NCBI GenBank assembly: GCA_017448905.1
Contig: JAFSKP010000027.1
Span: forward strand, 1 to 62,611
Direction: 5' to 3'
DNA from: Bacteroidales bacterium
GTDB lineage: Bacteria; Bacteroidota; Bacteroidia; Bacteroidales; P3
DNA length: 62,611 nt
Made by a program: the position numbers and the translations under genes. The notes beneath the pieces are model-generated. The model searched no databases. It was not told the DNA's origin and was given only the letters and a program-made list of their open reading frames with translations. Positions 9,314 through 18,268 of this stretch are shown here, in pieces. How positions within the stretch are numbered: position 1 is the stretch's first letter; each line of letters begins with the position of its first letter.

Positions 9314-10927
9314 ATGAAAAAGTCATTTATCATTCTTGCTGTCGCCCTGCTCGCCGTGGTCATGTCATCCTGCCGCGACGAGAAGGAGGAGAATATCACC
9401 ACTGCCAACACTAACCCTCCCGCCGGTCAGCCGTCATGGGTGGCTGAGGAGACACTCGCCGGCGGCGAGCTCGGCACTACCTTCAACCAGTCGGCCTCGG
9501 CCTACGAGGACCCCACGCCTGCAACCGAGCGCGCCGGCATGGCTACGGCTTTCAAGTATGGCGAGTTCTTCTTCGAGCATACCGTCACCCAGAACAATCC
9601 TCCTTTCAATGGCCTGGGACCTGTCTATGTACGCTCGTCGTGCGAGAGCTGCCACCCTGGCTACGGCCACGGACGCCGCATGGAGCGCTACCGCGCCGAC
9701 GACTGGGCCAACGGCTACCTGCTCGTGGTATACAACAAGCAGACCAACGGCTACGAACCTTCGGTGGCTGGAATGCCGCAGACCAAGGCGGTGGCTCCTT
9801 TCAAGGCCCCTATCGATGAGGAGAAAATATCCATCCAGTGGCTCCGCTATACCGACGAGTGGGGCAACCGCTTCGACGACGGCGAGAGTTACGACCTCAT
9901 CTATCCTGAGGTCTCTATTCCCGAGGATGCCTTCTATGCTCCTCTCGTGACCCCCTATGGGCAGCTGGCCTTCCGTCTGGAGACAACCATAGGCATCTAT
10001 GGCACCGGACTGATAGATGCCATCGACGACGACTCGCTCAAAGCTCAGTACCAGCGTGAACATGATGCCGGCGCCGACCTCAACCCCGCTTTCTGGGCTG
10101 GTGCCGACTGGGCCCCGACGGCCTTCTACGGCAACACCAACCACCCCAAACGCTTCACCTATGCCCTCACCCGCGGACCCCTCCAGGATGCCCCGGGCAG
10201 CAACGCCATCTGGAACATCACCAATGTGACACGCAGCAACAAGCGTAGCCACTACCTCAGCCTCACTCCCTCCATCTATGCCGACGCATCGGCCAACGAC
10301 CCCGATGTCCAGGCTCGCTTCTACCAGTATTTCCCACAATGGAACAAGAGTGGCGACCCGGCAACGGACATCCGCAACTACCTGCTCTGCGACACCCTGC
10401 CCGCCGAGATGAGCGACCAGGACTACGTCAACTTCATGATCTGGCATCGTGGTCTTGCCGTCCCCGCTGCGCGCAACCTCGCCGATGCCCAGGTGCAGCG
10501 CGGACGCCAGCTCTTCCGCGAGATGGGTTGCGCCTCCTGCCACCGCCCCAGCTGGACAACAGGCAAGGACGAGTTTACTGATCCCACAGGCTTCTTCTCC
10601 ACTGCCGACAGCCGCCTGCCGCGCTACCCTCATCAGAAGATATGGCCTTACAGCGACTTCGTGCAGCACCGCCTCTTCATGAAGAACGACATCCGCACGG
10701 GATGGTGCCGCACCACGCCGCTCTGGGGCCGTGGTCTGGCTCCCCTCTGCAGCGGTCACGGCGACCGTCTCCACGATGCCCGCGCCCGCAATGTCATCGA
10801 GGCCATCATGTGGCATGGATGCAAGGATCAGGGCGGCACGAGCGACGCACGCTGGACGGTGGAGAATTTCCGCAAGCTCAGCAAGGCAGACCGCGACGCT
10901 GTGGTGAAATTCATTAATGCTATATGA
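9314..10927 (+). CDS. Di-heme oxidoreductase (DUF1111, 'thiol oxidoreductase') lipoprotein
   Basis: The 537-residue protein has a lipoprotein signal with Cys20 (AVVMSSC). Two heme c sites are visible: CESCH at residues 110-114 and CASCH at 406-410. The spacing and the segments NGLGPVYVRSSCESCHPGYGHG and RGRQLFREMGCASCH match the DUF1111 family, relatives of the MauG/cytochrome c peroxidase group that occur beside imelysin genes. The likely place is the periplasmic face of the envelope. The reaction is not established for the family; the name thiol oxidoreductase is historical. It overlaps the next gene by four bases (ATGA), so heme attachment by the following CcsBA protein is translationally coupled to it. 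Confidence 0.92.
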   Translation: MKKSFIILAVALLAVVMSSCRDEKEENITTANTNPPAGQPSWVAEETLAGGELGTTFNQSASAYEDPTPATERAGMATAFKYGEFFFEHTVTQNNPPFNGLGPVYVRSSCESCHPGYGHGRRMERYRADDWANGYLLVVYNKQTNGYEPSVAGMPQTKAVAPFKAPIDEEKISIQWLRYTDEWGNRFDDGESYDLIYPEVSIPEDAFYAPLVTPYGQLAFRLETTIGIYGTGLIDAIDDDSLKAQYQREHDAGADLNPAFWAGADWAPTAFYGNTNHPKRFTYALTRGPLQDAPGSNAIWNITNVTRSNKRSHYLSLTPSIYADASANDPDVQARFYQYFPQWNKSGDPATDIRNYLLCDTLPAEMSDQDYVNFMIWHRGLAVPAARNLADAQVQRGRQLFREMGCASCHRPSWTTGKDEFTDPTGFFSTADSRLPRYPHQKIWPYSDFVQHRLFMKNDIRTGWCRTTPLWGRGLAPLCSGHGDRLHDARARNVIEAIMWHGCKDQGGTSDARWTVENFRKLSKADRDAVVKFINAI

Positions 10928-13140
10928 TGAAACCTGTTGCCTCTTCCCACTCCAAGATCGGACTTCTTCTCATGGTGCCGACGGTGGCTGCGCTCGCCGT
11001 CGGCACTGTCGTCGAGAAATTCCACGACAACGCCTTCGCTCGCAGCCATGTCTATGGCTCCTGGTGGTTCTTGGCTCTCCTCTCGTTGACGGCATTGTAT
11101 ATCCTCTGGCGTATGGTCTGTGAGTCCCGCAGAACGGACTTCAGGCTGTCGGCATCCCTCTACAGAATGCTGCTCTATGTCTCTGTACTGCTGATGCTTG
11201 CAGGTGGTGTCATCACCATGTCCACAGGCCGCTATGGCAGCATGACGCTCCAGCCTGGCATCGAGATGAGCTCTTTTGTGACCGAGACGGGCGATACACT
11301 CGCCCTTCCTTTCGGCGTGACGCTCTCCAGCTTTGAGGTTGTACCCTACCCGGGCTCCACCTCGCCAATGGATTTCGTAAGCCACGTCCTCGTCGATGGC
11401 GATTCTGTCGACATCTCGATGAACAGCATCTGCCGTCATGGCGGCTACCGCTTCTATCAGGAGGACTACGATGGACTTGGCGGGTCCACTCTCAGCGTCG
11501 CCCACGACCCGTGGGGCATCGCCCTCACTTACACCGGTTACCTCGTCATGGCTCTTGGTATCGTGGCTCTGTTCTTCTGCCGCAATTCGCTTTTCCGCCG
11601 CCTCCTGCGTGGCGCTGATGCACTCGCTGTAGTCGCGTTGCTCCTCCTCCCGTCAGTGACGAGTGCTGCTCCCCGAACGCTCCCTAAGCCCGTGGCCGAC
11701 AAGATGGGGCAGGTGTATGTGCTTTATAAAGGTCGTGTCTGCCCCTTGCAGACCATGGCCAAGGACTTCACCACCAAGCTCTGCGGCTCCGCTCGTTATG
11801 AGGGCCTTACCCCCGAACAGGTCATGAGCGGCTGGCTCTTCTACAGTGGGGAGTGGGCTGAGGAACCAATGATAAAGGTCAAGGGCGACGATGTGAGACA
11901 GATGCTCTCCTCCGACAGCAGATGGGTGAGCTTCACACAGCTTATGGTCCATGCCGACCAGCTTGAGACACGACATCCCTTGCCGTCGGCCATGGGTGCC
12001 GCCATGATGCCTTCGCAGGGACAGATGATGTCGAAAACTGTGCGTGAGGCTTCCGAGAAATACAACCTCGTCAGGATGTTGCTTGGCGGCAAGTTCGTCA
12101 AGGTGTATCCGCTTCCCGACTCCTCAGGCACTGTGGGCTGGTATGGCCAGAACGACGAACTCCCGGCCAACACTCCTCCCGACGACTTTTTCTTTGTCCG
12201 CAAGCAGCTGAGCTATTGCCAGGAACTGGTGGTCGCCGGCGACTTTGCCGAACTCGAGCGTGTCTTCGACAAGACCATCCTTTATCAGCAAAAACATGCC
12301 GCCGGTGTGCTGCCTTCCATCCAAAGCTACCGTGCCGAACGCCTCTACAACCGTCTGACCACAGGACGTTGGCTCGCCATTCTGGTGGTCTCTCTTGGCA
12401 TGCTCTTCTTTGCCCGTGCCGTCATCCGTGCCGGCGGCAAGGGCTCGCTGGGCAGATCTGTCGACCTCTTGCCTTTGCTCTTGGTTTCTTTGATAACCCT
12501 TTTCCTGCTGCTTCTCTTCGTGCTGCGCTGGGTTGCCGGTGGCCATGCACCCATGGCCGGTGGCTTCGACAGCATGAACCTCATGGCCATAGCTGCCGGC
12601 ATCGTGGGCATAGCCTTGTCACGTCGCCACGCAATGGCTCCTTCCATAGCCCTCTTCTCGATGGGATTCTGTCTTTTGGTGGCCATGATGAGCGGCAGCA
12701 ATCCGCCGGTGACGCATCTTATGCCGGTCCTCAGCTCTCCGCTCCTGACGCTCCATGTCGCCGTCATAATGATTTCGTATGCTCTTTTCTTCTTCTTGAT
12801 GCTGAATGGGTTGGCCGCCCTGTTCTTGCCTGCCAAACGCGAGCAGATGATGCGTCTCGGCCTACTGATGCTCTATCCTGCCGTGGCATTGTTGGCCGTC
12901 GGTATTGTCATCGGCGCCGTATGGGCCAACATCTCATGGGGCAGCTATTGGTCATGGGATCCCAAGGAGGTCTGGGCTCTCATAACCCTCGTCATCTATC
13001 TCTACCCCCTGCTGCGTTTGTCCGACGGGCCACAGCGGAGCGTCGCCTTCCATCTTTACTGCACCCTGGCGTTCTTCAGCGTGATTGTCACCTATTTCGG
13101 TGTCAACCTCATACTCGGTGGCATCCATGCTTACAATTAG
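10924..13140 (+). CDS. Fused cytochrome c synthase CcsBA (ResB-CcsA)
   Basis: The 738-residue membrane protein combines a ResB/CcsB-like N-terminal half (transmembrane segments near residues 12-30 and 40-60, a periplasmic domain, another segment near 200) with a CcsA/CcmC-like C-terminal half. The tryptophan-rich heme-handling motif WGSYWSWDPKEVW is at about residues 672-684, and conserved histidines lie in GGHAPM, LTLHVAVIMISYA and AFHLYCT. Such fusions export heme and attach it to CxxCH motifs (system II maturation). The start overlaps the stop of the di-heme DUF1111 gene, which makes that protein the obvious client, though other c-type cytochromes could also depend on it. A strong terminator follows 22 bases after the stop. 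Confidence 0.93.
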   Translation: MMKPVASSHSKIGLLLMVPTVAALAVGTVVEKFHDNAFARSHVYGSWWFLALLSLTALYILWRMVCESRRTDFRLSASLYRMLLYVSVLLMLAGGVITMSTGRYGSMTLQPGIEMSSFVTETGDTLALPFGVTLSSFEVVPYPGSTSPMDFVSHVLVDGDSVDISMNSICRHGGYRFYQEDYDGLGGSTLSVAHDPWGIALTYTGYLVMALGIVALFFCRNSLFRRLLRGADALAVVALLLLPSVTSAAPRTLPKPVADKMGQVYVLYKGRVCPLQTMAKDFTTKLCGSARYEGLTPEQVMSGWLFYSGEWAEEPMIKVKGDDVRQMLSSDSRWVSFTQLMVHADQLETRHPLPSAMGAAMMPSQGQMMSKTVREASEKYNLVRMLLGGKFVKVYPLPDSSGTVGWYGQNDELPANTPPDDFFFVRKQLSYCQELVVAGDFAELERVFDKTILYQQKHAAGVLPSIQSYRAERLYNRLTTGRWLAILVVSLGMLFFARAVIRAGGKGSLGRSVDLLPLLLVSLITLFLLLLFVLRWVAGGHAPMAGGFDSMNLMAIAAGIVGIALSRRHAMAPSIALFSMGFCLLVAMMSGSNPPVTHLMPVLSSPLLTLHVAVIMISYALFFFLMLNGLAALFLPAKREQMMRLGLLMLYPAVALLAVGIVIGAVWANISWGSYWSWDPKEVWALITLVIYLYPLLRLSDGPQRSVAFHLYCTLAFFSVIVTYFGVNLILGGIHAYN

Positions 13141-13162
13141 GATCGCATGATACCCCATACAC

Positions 13163-13196
13163 AAAAAAGGCCGCACACATGTGTGCGGCCTTTTTT
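13163..13196. terminator. Perfect 34-bp palindromic terminator, likely bidirectional
   Basis: Six A, a GGCCGCACACAT half-stem, its complement and six T form a perfect palindrome. It terminates the heme cluster on the plus strand and could also have ended the tRNA-Lys transcript coming from the right before the intron entered. Confidence 0.95.
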
Positions 13197-13199
13197 GGT

Positions 13200-15128
13200 A
13201 TGCTCGGCATGAGCATTGTCTAACGGGTGTAAGTCCCCAACGAACCCTGATAGCGGGAATCGTATAGCCAGAGAGACAAGGGTGTCCATCGCGAGGTGGA
13301 ATCTGAAAGAAGTCAGCGGCAAACATCTGGCCTAACGAACAGAAACTTGATATAAGGCCAAAGTATGTGGATGAGGTGGCCAAAAGCACTGAAGTCCGAT
13401 AGCTATCCGGACCATGCATGGTAAATCAAGTAGGTATAAGATGGAAAGACAATGCCCCTATCCGAGGAGGTCTCACGGACGTGGTGAATAGTTGCACATA
13501 CAAAAGCCACGGAGTAAAGCTTGCCGTGAGAAGTCAGCAGAAGCCATAGTAGTGGAGTAATCGGTAACGCTCCATGAAGGGCTGAACCTAACAATTAAGC
13601 GATTAGTAATTGAAAGTTACCTTATGGAAGGACGAATGCAGAAAACATCAGCCTTTGCTAATGACTGCCCCCAAATAGATAGGACGGAATCCGAATGGTA
13701 TGGGGGAGTGCAGACTTTCATGTGGATGACCGAAGACAACATCGTGGAAGTTCCATTCGACAGGGGGCACCTGTTGGAAACAATCCTTAGTCCCGATAAC
13801 CTCAATGAGGCCTACAAGGCAGTAGTGAGGAACAAGGGATGTGGCGGTATCGACAAGATGTCATGCGAGCAACTGCTTCCGTGGCTATTGGCCAACAAGG
13901 ATGAACTGACACGCTCCCTGCTTGACGGTAGTTACCGTCCGAATCCAGTCCGAAGGGTAGAGATACCCAAGGACAACGGCAAGATGCGCCTGCTGGGAAT
14001 ACCGACAGTGGTTGACCGCATGGTGCAGCAAGCCATCAACCAAGTACTGACGATAGTCTATGAACCCCAATTCTCCAAGCGGAGTTTCGGCTTCCGCCCG
14101 AGAAGGGGAAGCCAGGACGCACTGCGGGAAGTGCAGAGGACAGTCGATGAAGGCTACAGGTACGTAGTTGACCTCGACCTTGAACGCTTCTTCGATACGG
14201 TGAGCCACAGCAAACTCATAGAGATACTCAGCCGCACCATCAAGGACGGCAGGGTGGTCAGCCTTATACACAAATATCTTCGAAGCGGAGTCATAGACAA
14301 AGGTCTGTGGCATGCAAGCGAGGAGGGCACTCCGCAGGGAGGCCCACTGAGTCCACTGCTCAGCAATATCATGCTGAACGAGCTGGACAAGGAACTTGTA
14401 CGCAGAGGACACCCTTTTGTGCGCTATGCCGACGATTCGATGATATTCTGCAAGACGAGGCGTGCAGCAGAACGTGTGCGGGAGTCAATAACCGAATTCA
14501 TCGAGAGGAAACTGTTTCTCAAAGTGAACAAGGAGAAGACCGTTGTTTCATACATCAAGGGTGTGAAATACCTTGGTTACTCCTTCTATGTGCACAAAGG
14601 CAAATGCCAACTCACCGTACACCCAAAGTCCAAGGCAAAGATGAAGTCACGGCTAAAAGAGCTGACAAGTCGAAGCAACGGATGGGGCTACGAGAAGAGG
14701 AAGCGGAAACTGAAAGAGTACATACGGGGATGGGTAGGCTACTATCACCTGGCCAATATGAAACGTCTATGCCTTGAAACCGATGAATGGTTAAGGCGGC
14801 GAATACGCATGTGTATATGGAAGGCTTGGAAACTCCCCAAGACCCGAATAAAGAACCTCGTCAAATGCGGAGTAAATGAATACAACGCACGGAAATGGGG
14901 ATATTGTAAAGGTTACTGGAGAGTGAGTGGTACACCGATTATGCATATGGCAGCTTCTACGTATAATCTTCGTAAGGCAGGCTATCCTTGCTTATTGGAT
15001 TCGTACCTCGAATGGAATCCAAAATAGGAACCGCCGTATGCGGAACCGCATGTACGGTGGTGTGAGAGGTCGGTAAACGTGAAAGTAGGAGATAAACGCC
15101 TATGATTAGCGTTTACCTCCTACTCGAT
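13200..15128 (+). mobile_element. Group II intron with internal reverse transcriptase gene
   Basis: The element begins soon after the palindromic terminator; the exact 5' end is uncertain (near 13200-13215, by the small hairpin TGCTCGGCATGAGCA). The leader 13220-13620 has typical intron segments such as GTGTAAGTCCC and GAAGTCAGCAGAAG. After the reverse transcriptase stop, 15030-15062 can fold as domain V (arms ACCGCCGTATGCGG and CCGCATGTACGGTGG), and 15085-15123 as domain VI (GTAGGAG...CTCCTAC stem with an unpaired A). I place the 3' end at about 15128, nine bases from the tRNA-Lys 3' end. The intron lies between genes and disrupts none. Its ends and class need a covariance-model search. Confidence 0.85.
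13624..15027 (+). CDS. ltrA: Group II intron reverse transcriptase/maturase
   Basis: The 467-residue protein has the reverse transcriptase blocks in order: PNPVRRVEIPKDNGKMRLLGIPTVVDR (block 2 region), FGFRPRRGSQDA, VVDLDLERFFDTVSH, EGTPQGGPLSPLLSNI, and the catalytic FVRYADDSMIF with YADD at residues 268-271. A maturase (domain X) region follows around 330-460 (LKEYIRGWVGYYHLAN, WRVSGTPIMHMAAS). There is no C-terminal HNH endonuclease, so the intron probably relies on reverse splicing into single-stranded or structured DNA. The frame is intact, and together with a complete-looking domain V the element could still be active. The ATG at 13624 was chosen because the alignable region begins shortly after it. 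Confidence 0.95.
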   Translation: MEGRMQKTSAFANDCPQIDRTESEWYGGVQTFMWMTEDNIVEVPFDRGHLLETILSPDNLNEAYKAVVRNKGCGGIDKMSCEQLLPWLLANKDELTRSLLDGSYRPNPVRRVEIPKDNGKMRLLGIPTVVDRMVQQAINQVLTIVYEPQFSKRSFGFRPRRGSQDALREVQRTVDEGYRYVVDLDLERFFDTVSHSKLIEILSRTIKDGRVVSLIHKYLRSGVIDKGLWHASEEGTPQGGPLSPLLSNIMLNELDKELVRRGHPFVRYADDSMIFCKTRRAAERVRESITEFIERKLFLKVNKEKTVVSYIKGVKYLGYSFYVHKGKCQLTVHPKSKAKMKSRLKELTSRSNGWGYEKRKRKLKEYIRGWVGYYHLANMKRLCLETDEWLRRRIRMCIWKAWKLPKTRIKNLVKCGVNEYNARKWGYCKGYWRVSGTPIMHMAASTYNLRKAGYPCLLDSYLEWNPK

Positions 15129-15136
15129 TCGGCTTG

Positions 15137-15209
15137 TGACCACGCTGGGGCTCGAACCCAGGACCCCATCCTTAAAAGGGATGTGCTCTACCTGCTGAGC
15201 TACGTAGTC
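15137..15209 (-). tRNA. tRNA-Lys(UUU), second copy
   Basis: The minus strand folds as a cloverleaf: acceptor GACTACG/CGTGGTC, D-stem with GCTC...GAGC, anticodon loop CTTTTAA (anticodon TTT), and T-arm CTGGG-TTCGAGC-CCCAG. The discriminator is A; CCA is not encoded. It is identical over all 73 bases to the copy at 15254-15326. The group II intron ends nine bases beyond its 3' end. Confidence 0.97.
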
Positions 15210-15253
15210 GATGAACCTTCTCTTTCCCTTGTCGGAAATCGTAGACTCCTTTG

Positions 15254-15326
15254 TGACCACGCTGGGGCTCGAACCCAGGACCCCATCCTTAAAAGGGATG
15301 TGCTCTACCTGCTGAGCTACGTAGTC
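15254..15326 (-). tRNA. tRNA-Lys(UUU), first copy
   Basis: Same sequence and cloverleaf as the copy at 15137-15209, anticodon TTT. It is proximal to the promoter at 15356-15387, with 44 bases between the two tRNAs, so both are probably cut from one transcript. Confidence 0.97.
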
Positions 15327-15355
15327 AACGCTTATTGCTACCCTCAAAAGAGTTT

Positions 15356-15387
15356 GCAAAGGTACTCAAATTTTGCTTATTCACAAA
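15356..15387 (-). promoter_or_regulatory. Promoter of the tRNA-Lys pair
   Basis: On the minus strand TTTG (15387-15384), 19 bases, then TACCTTTGC (15364-15356) match the Bacteroidota -33/-7 pattern TTTG-N19-TAnnTTTG closely. It lies 30 bases before the first tRNA. Confidence 0.85.
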
Positions 15388-15511
15388 AATAAATTGAAAA
15401 AAATGATATTCCGAAGGTGTAGTTTATTTGTTGATAATGTTTTATGTTGTTTGCGAAATGAGTGCGGAACGCAGCCTCCCTGCATCAATTGTGGGTTTCT
15501 TGAAAGAAAAA

Positions 15512-15544
15512 TTTGCGGAATTGAAGATTGTTTTGTACTTTTGC
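15512..15544 (+). promoter_or_regulatory. Promoter of the 137-aa gene
   Basis: TTTG at 15512-15515, 20 bases, then TACTTTTGC at 15536-15544 fit the Bacteroidota promoter consensus. The ATG follows 42 bases after the -7 box. Confidence 0.85.
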
Positions 15545-15586
15545 AAAATCTTTTCCCCAAGTAACCAGTAACCCACAATCAACAGT

Positions 15587-16000
15587 ATGGAACACGTCAT
15601 CAATTTAAAAAAAGGTTTTGGCAGCATCCAGTTCGGCACCCCTGTAGAGGATATTGTAGCGCTCCTTGGCGAGGCAGATGAAGTAGAAAGCATGGAAAAC
15701 GCCTTCGACGAGCCGACCACAGTACTCCATTATTTTGATGGCGAGCTGACGCTTTTTTTCGAAGGGGACAGCCCTACGCTGCAGTGTATCGACAGCTCGA
15801 TGGATGACTGCCTGCTGTTTGGAAAGCGAATCTTCGACAGTAACGAGACCGAGATAGTCCGTCTTATGGTCGAGAACCACTATTGTCAGGAGGATGTCGA
15901 CGACGAGGCCTGGGGTGAACGGCGTGTGTCGTTCGGCGAGGCTAATGTCGACTTCTTTTTCGACAACGGTGTGTTGAGCTCTGTGGTTTGGGGTGTCTAG
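15587..16000 (+). CDS. Uncharacterised 137-aa acidic protein
   Basis: I do not recognise this protein. It starts MEHVINLKKGFGSIQFG and is short, acidic and soluble, with alternating beta-like stretches (VLHYFDGELTLFFEG, RRVSFGEANVDFFFDNGVLSSVVWG) and no signal peptide or membrane segment. The opening KKGFGSIQFGTPVEDIVALLGEADE resembles a pattern common in small uncharacterised proteins where a phrase like 'G.I.FG....V...LG.PD' opens an alpha/beta fold; immunity-like or housekeeping roles cannot be told apart. It has a strong promoter of its own, stands alone between the tRNA pair and the convergent SpoT/RelA gene, and is a clear real gene by promoter and start. Confidence 0.8.
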   Translation: MEHVINLKKGFGSIQFGTPVEDIVALLGEADEVESMENAFDEPTTVLHYFDGELTLFFEGDSPTLQCIDSSMDDCLLFGKRIFDSNETEIVRLMVENHYCQEDVDDEAWGERRVSFGEANVDFFFDNGVLSSVVWGV

Positions 16001-16042
16001 CCGGCCTGATTATAGGGTATTATTTCTATAACCAATAACCAC

Positions 16043-18268
16043 TTATACCCTTTGCACTTGCTCCACACCTTCGATGGCACGCAGCTGGCTGATGAGCCCT
16101 TCGAGGTCGTTGAGCGAGTGGACGTAAAGCATTATCAGCCCTCTTGCCACACCTTCTGATGCTTCGAGGGTGATGGCTCGCATGTTGAGGTCCATGGCTT
16201 CGCTGATGATGCCTGTCAGCTCCTGGAGCAGCCCTTTGCGGTCGATGGCGGTGAGTGTCACGCCGGTGAGGAACGAAATACGTTCGCCCGGACGCCAACG
16301 GGTGCGGACAATACGGTCTTCGTGTGAAGCCATCTCGTTGATTGCTGCGGGACAGTTGGTGCGGTGCACAAGTATGCGGTCGTCTTGCACTATGCCTATC
16401 ACACGGTCGCCCTGTACGGGTTTGCAGCATGTGGCGGGTTCGGCTTTCAGATTCTGGTGTGCGCCGTCGGTGAGGAAAGGCGATGTCGTCGGTGTCTCCA
16501 GATCTCCGGGCTGGCGAAGGAAGAGCAGCTGCGGTTGCGATTTGGAGAGGTGGAAGCACTGGCGCATGTCATCCTCGCTGATCTGTCCTATGGCGATGCG
16601 GTAGTACAGCTCAATGTCGCTGTCGCAGGCAGTGAAACGTTTGAGGCGTGCCACGCGGTCGGCGGTTTTGTGTAGCTTCTCTTTGCGGAAAAAGTCGGCC
16701 AGTTTCTGCTCGCCCTCTTCGCGGCGGTCGCGTTTCTGGTTGCGGATGAAGTCCTTGATGTGCTCCTTGGCACGCCCGGTCTGCACCTCTTTGAGCCATG
16801 ACTCGTTGGGTGTCGTTTTCTGCGATGTGAGCACCTGTACCTGCTCGCCGCTATGCAGCCGGTAGCCGATGGGCACTACGCGGGCATTGACTTTCGCCCC
16901 TATGCAGTGGTCGCCTAGGTCGGTATGGATGGCGTAGGCAAAGTCCAGCACGGTGCTGCGTGCGGGCAGCTTGATGGTCTTGCCTTTGGGTGTGAAGATG
17001 TATATCTCTTTGGTATACAGGTTTTCCTTGAACTCTTCCACCAGGTCGAGGGCGTTCTTGTTGGGGTCTTCGAGCGAGGTGCGTATCTGCTGTAGCCACT
17101 CCTCGACGGGGCTTTGCTGCACGGGTTCGTCGGGATGGGCTTCTTTGTAGAGGAAATGCGCTGCCATGCCTTTCTCTGCAATCTGGTCCATGCGCTTGGT
17201 GCGTATCTGCACCTCTACCCAACGTCCGATGGGCGACATGACAGTTGTGTGCAGCGATTCGTAGCCGTTGTTCTTGGGGTTCGAAATCCAGTCGCGGAAG
17301 CGCGTCGGCTGTGGACGGAAGAGGCTGGTGATGAGGGCGTATACTTTGAAGCATTCTTCTTTCTCGACTTTGTGGAAGGACTCGGGAGTCATCTCTCCCT
17401 GCTCCAGGTTGAGGATGATGCGCATGGCGTAGAGGTCGAAGATCTCCTCGAAAGGCACTCCCTTGTTCTGCATCTTCTTCCAGCAGGAATAGACAGACTT
17501 GACGCGCGTCTTCACCGTGTATTTGAGTCCGCTGGCATCAAGCATGTCGAGGATGGGCTTGGTGAAGCACTCCTTGAGTTTCTGTCCCGTCGCGGCGGTC
17601 TGGCTTATCCTGTCCTTGATTTCGGTATACTTGTCGGGATTGGTGTACTGCATCACCAGGTCGTCGAGTTCGGTCTTGATGGCGTAGAGTCCAAGGCGAT
17701 GGGCCAGTGGGATATAGAAATACTGTGTCTCTGACGAGATGGCCAGCTTCTTGGTATCCTTCATCGAACCGAGGGTCCGCATGTTGTGCAGACGGTCGCA
17801 GAGCTTGAGGAATATGACGTAGGCATCGTCGCACATGGCGAGCAGTATCTTGCGGTAGTTCTCGGCCTGCGACGAGAAGTCGTCGTTCTGTTCGGCAATC
17901 ATCGTTGCCTTGTCGATTTTCGTCACGCCGTCGACAATGCGCGCCGCACGGTCGCCGAAGATGGCTCGGATGTTGTCGAGTGTCACGTCGGTATCCTCCA
18001 CGACATCGTGCAGCAGTGCACAGATAGCTGCTATGGGGCCAAGCCCCACCTCGCTGACGGCAATCATCGCCACAGCGAGGGGGTGGAAGATGTAGAGCTC
18101 GCCCGATTTTCGCCGTGTGTCGGCATGCGCATTGCGTGCGATGTTGAAAGCCCGGAAGATGCTGAGCTCCTCTTCGGTGCTCAGCATCTGTGTCGCACGG
18201 CAGGCGGCAATCAGTTCGTCATATTTCTGTTGGACCTGTTGGTCCTCCGTCATTTGCTCGGTACTCAT
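16043..18268 (-). CDS. Bifunctional (p)ppGpp synthetase/hydrolase, RelA/SpoT family
   Basis: The 741-residue protein makes and degrades the stringent-response alarmone (p)ppGpp. The hydrolase HD domain is intact (FHPLAVAMI and HDVVEDT around residues 61-93). The synthetase domain carries TRVKSVYSCWKKM, FDLYAMRIIL, NPKNNGYESLHTTV and VEVQIRTKRMDQIAEKG. A TGS domain (EIYIFTPKGKTIKLPARST) and a C-terminal ACT domain (TLTAIDRKGLLQELTGIIS) complete the long RSH architecture. Both active sites look complete, so it is probably the main bifunctional RSH of the organism. Its ATG overlaps the recA stop by one base (TAATG), so the two are co-transcribed with recA first. Confidence 0.95.
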   Translation of the reverse strand: MSTEQMTEDQQVQQKYDELIAACRATQMLSTEEELSIFRAFNIARNAHADTRRKSGELYIFHPLAVAMIAVSEVGLGPIAAICALLHDVVEDTDVTLDNIRAIFGDRAARIVDGVTKIDKATMIAEQNDDFSSQAENYRKILLAMCDDAYVIFLKLCDRLHNMRTLGSMKDTKKLAISSETQYFYIPLAHRLGLYAIKTELDDLVMQYTNPDKYTEIKDRISQTAATGQKLKECFTKPILDMLDASGLKYTVKTRVKSVYSCWKKMQNKGVPFEEIFDLYAMRIILNLEQGEMTPESFHKVEKEECFKVYALITSLFRPQPTRFRDWISNPKNNGYESLHTTVMSPIGRWVEVQIRTKRMDQIAEKGMAAHFLYKEAHPDEPVQQSPVEEWLQQIRTSLEDPNKNALDLVEEFKENLYTKEIYIFTPKGKTIKLPARSTVLDFAYAIHTDLGDHCIGAKVNARVVPIGYRLHSGEQVQVLTSQKTTPNESWLKEVQTGRAKEHIKDFIRNQKRDRREEGEQKLADFFRKEKLHKTADRVARLKRFTACDSDIELYYRIAIGQISEDDMRQCFHLSKSQPQLLFLRQPGDLETPTTSPFLTDGAHQNLKAEPATCCKPVQGDRVIGIVQDDRILVHRTNCPAAINEMASHEDRIVRTRWRPGERISFLTGVTLTAIDRKGLLQELTGIISEAMDLNMRAITLEASEGVARGLIMLYVHSLNDLEGLISQLRAIEGVEQVQRV

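Noticed and set aside
15137-15326. tRNA-Lys pair as an attachment site of an integrated element
   Set aside because: There is no integrase and no partial tRNA copy at a distance; the two tRNAs are complete and identical, consistent with tandem duplication.
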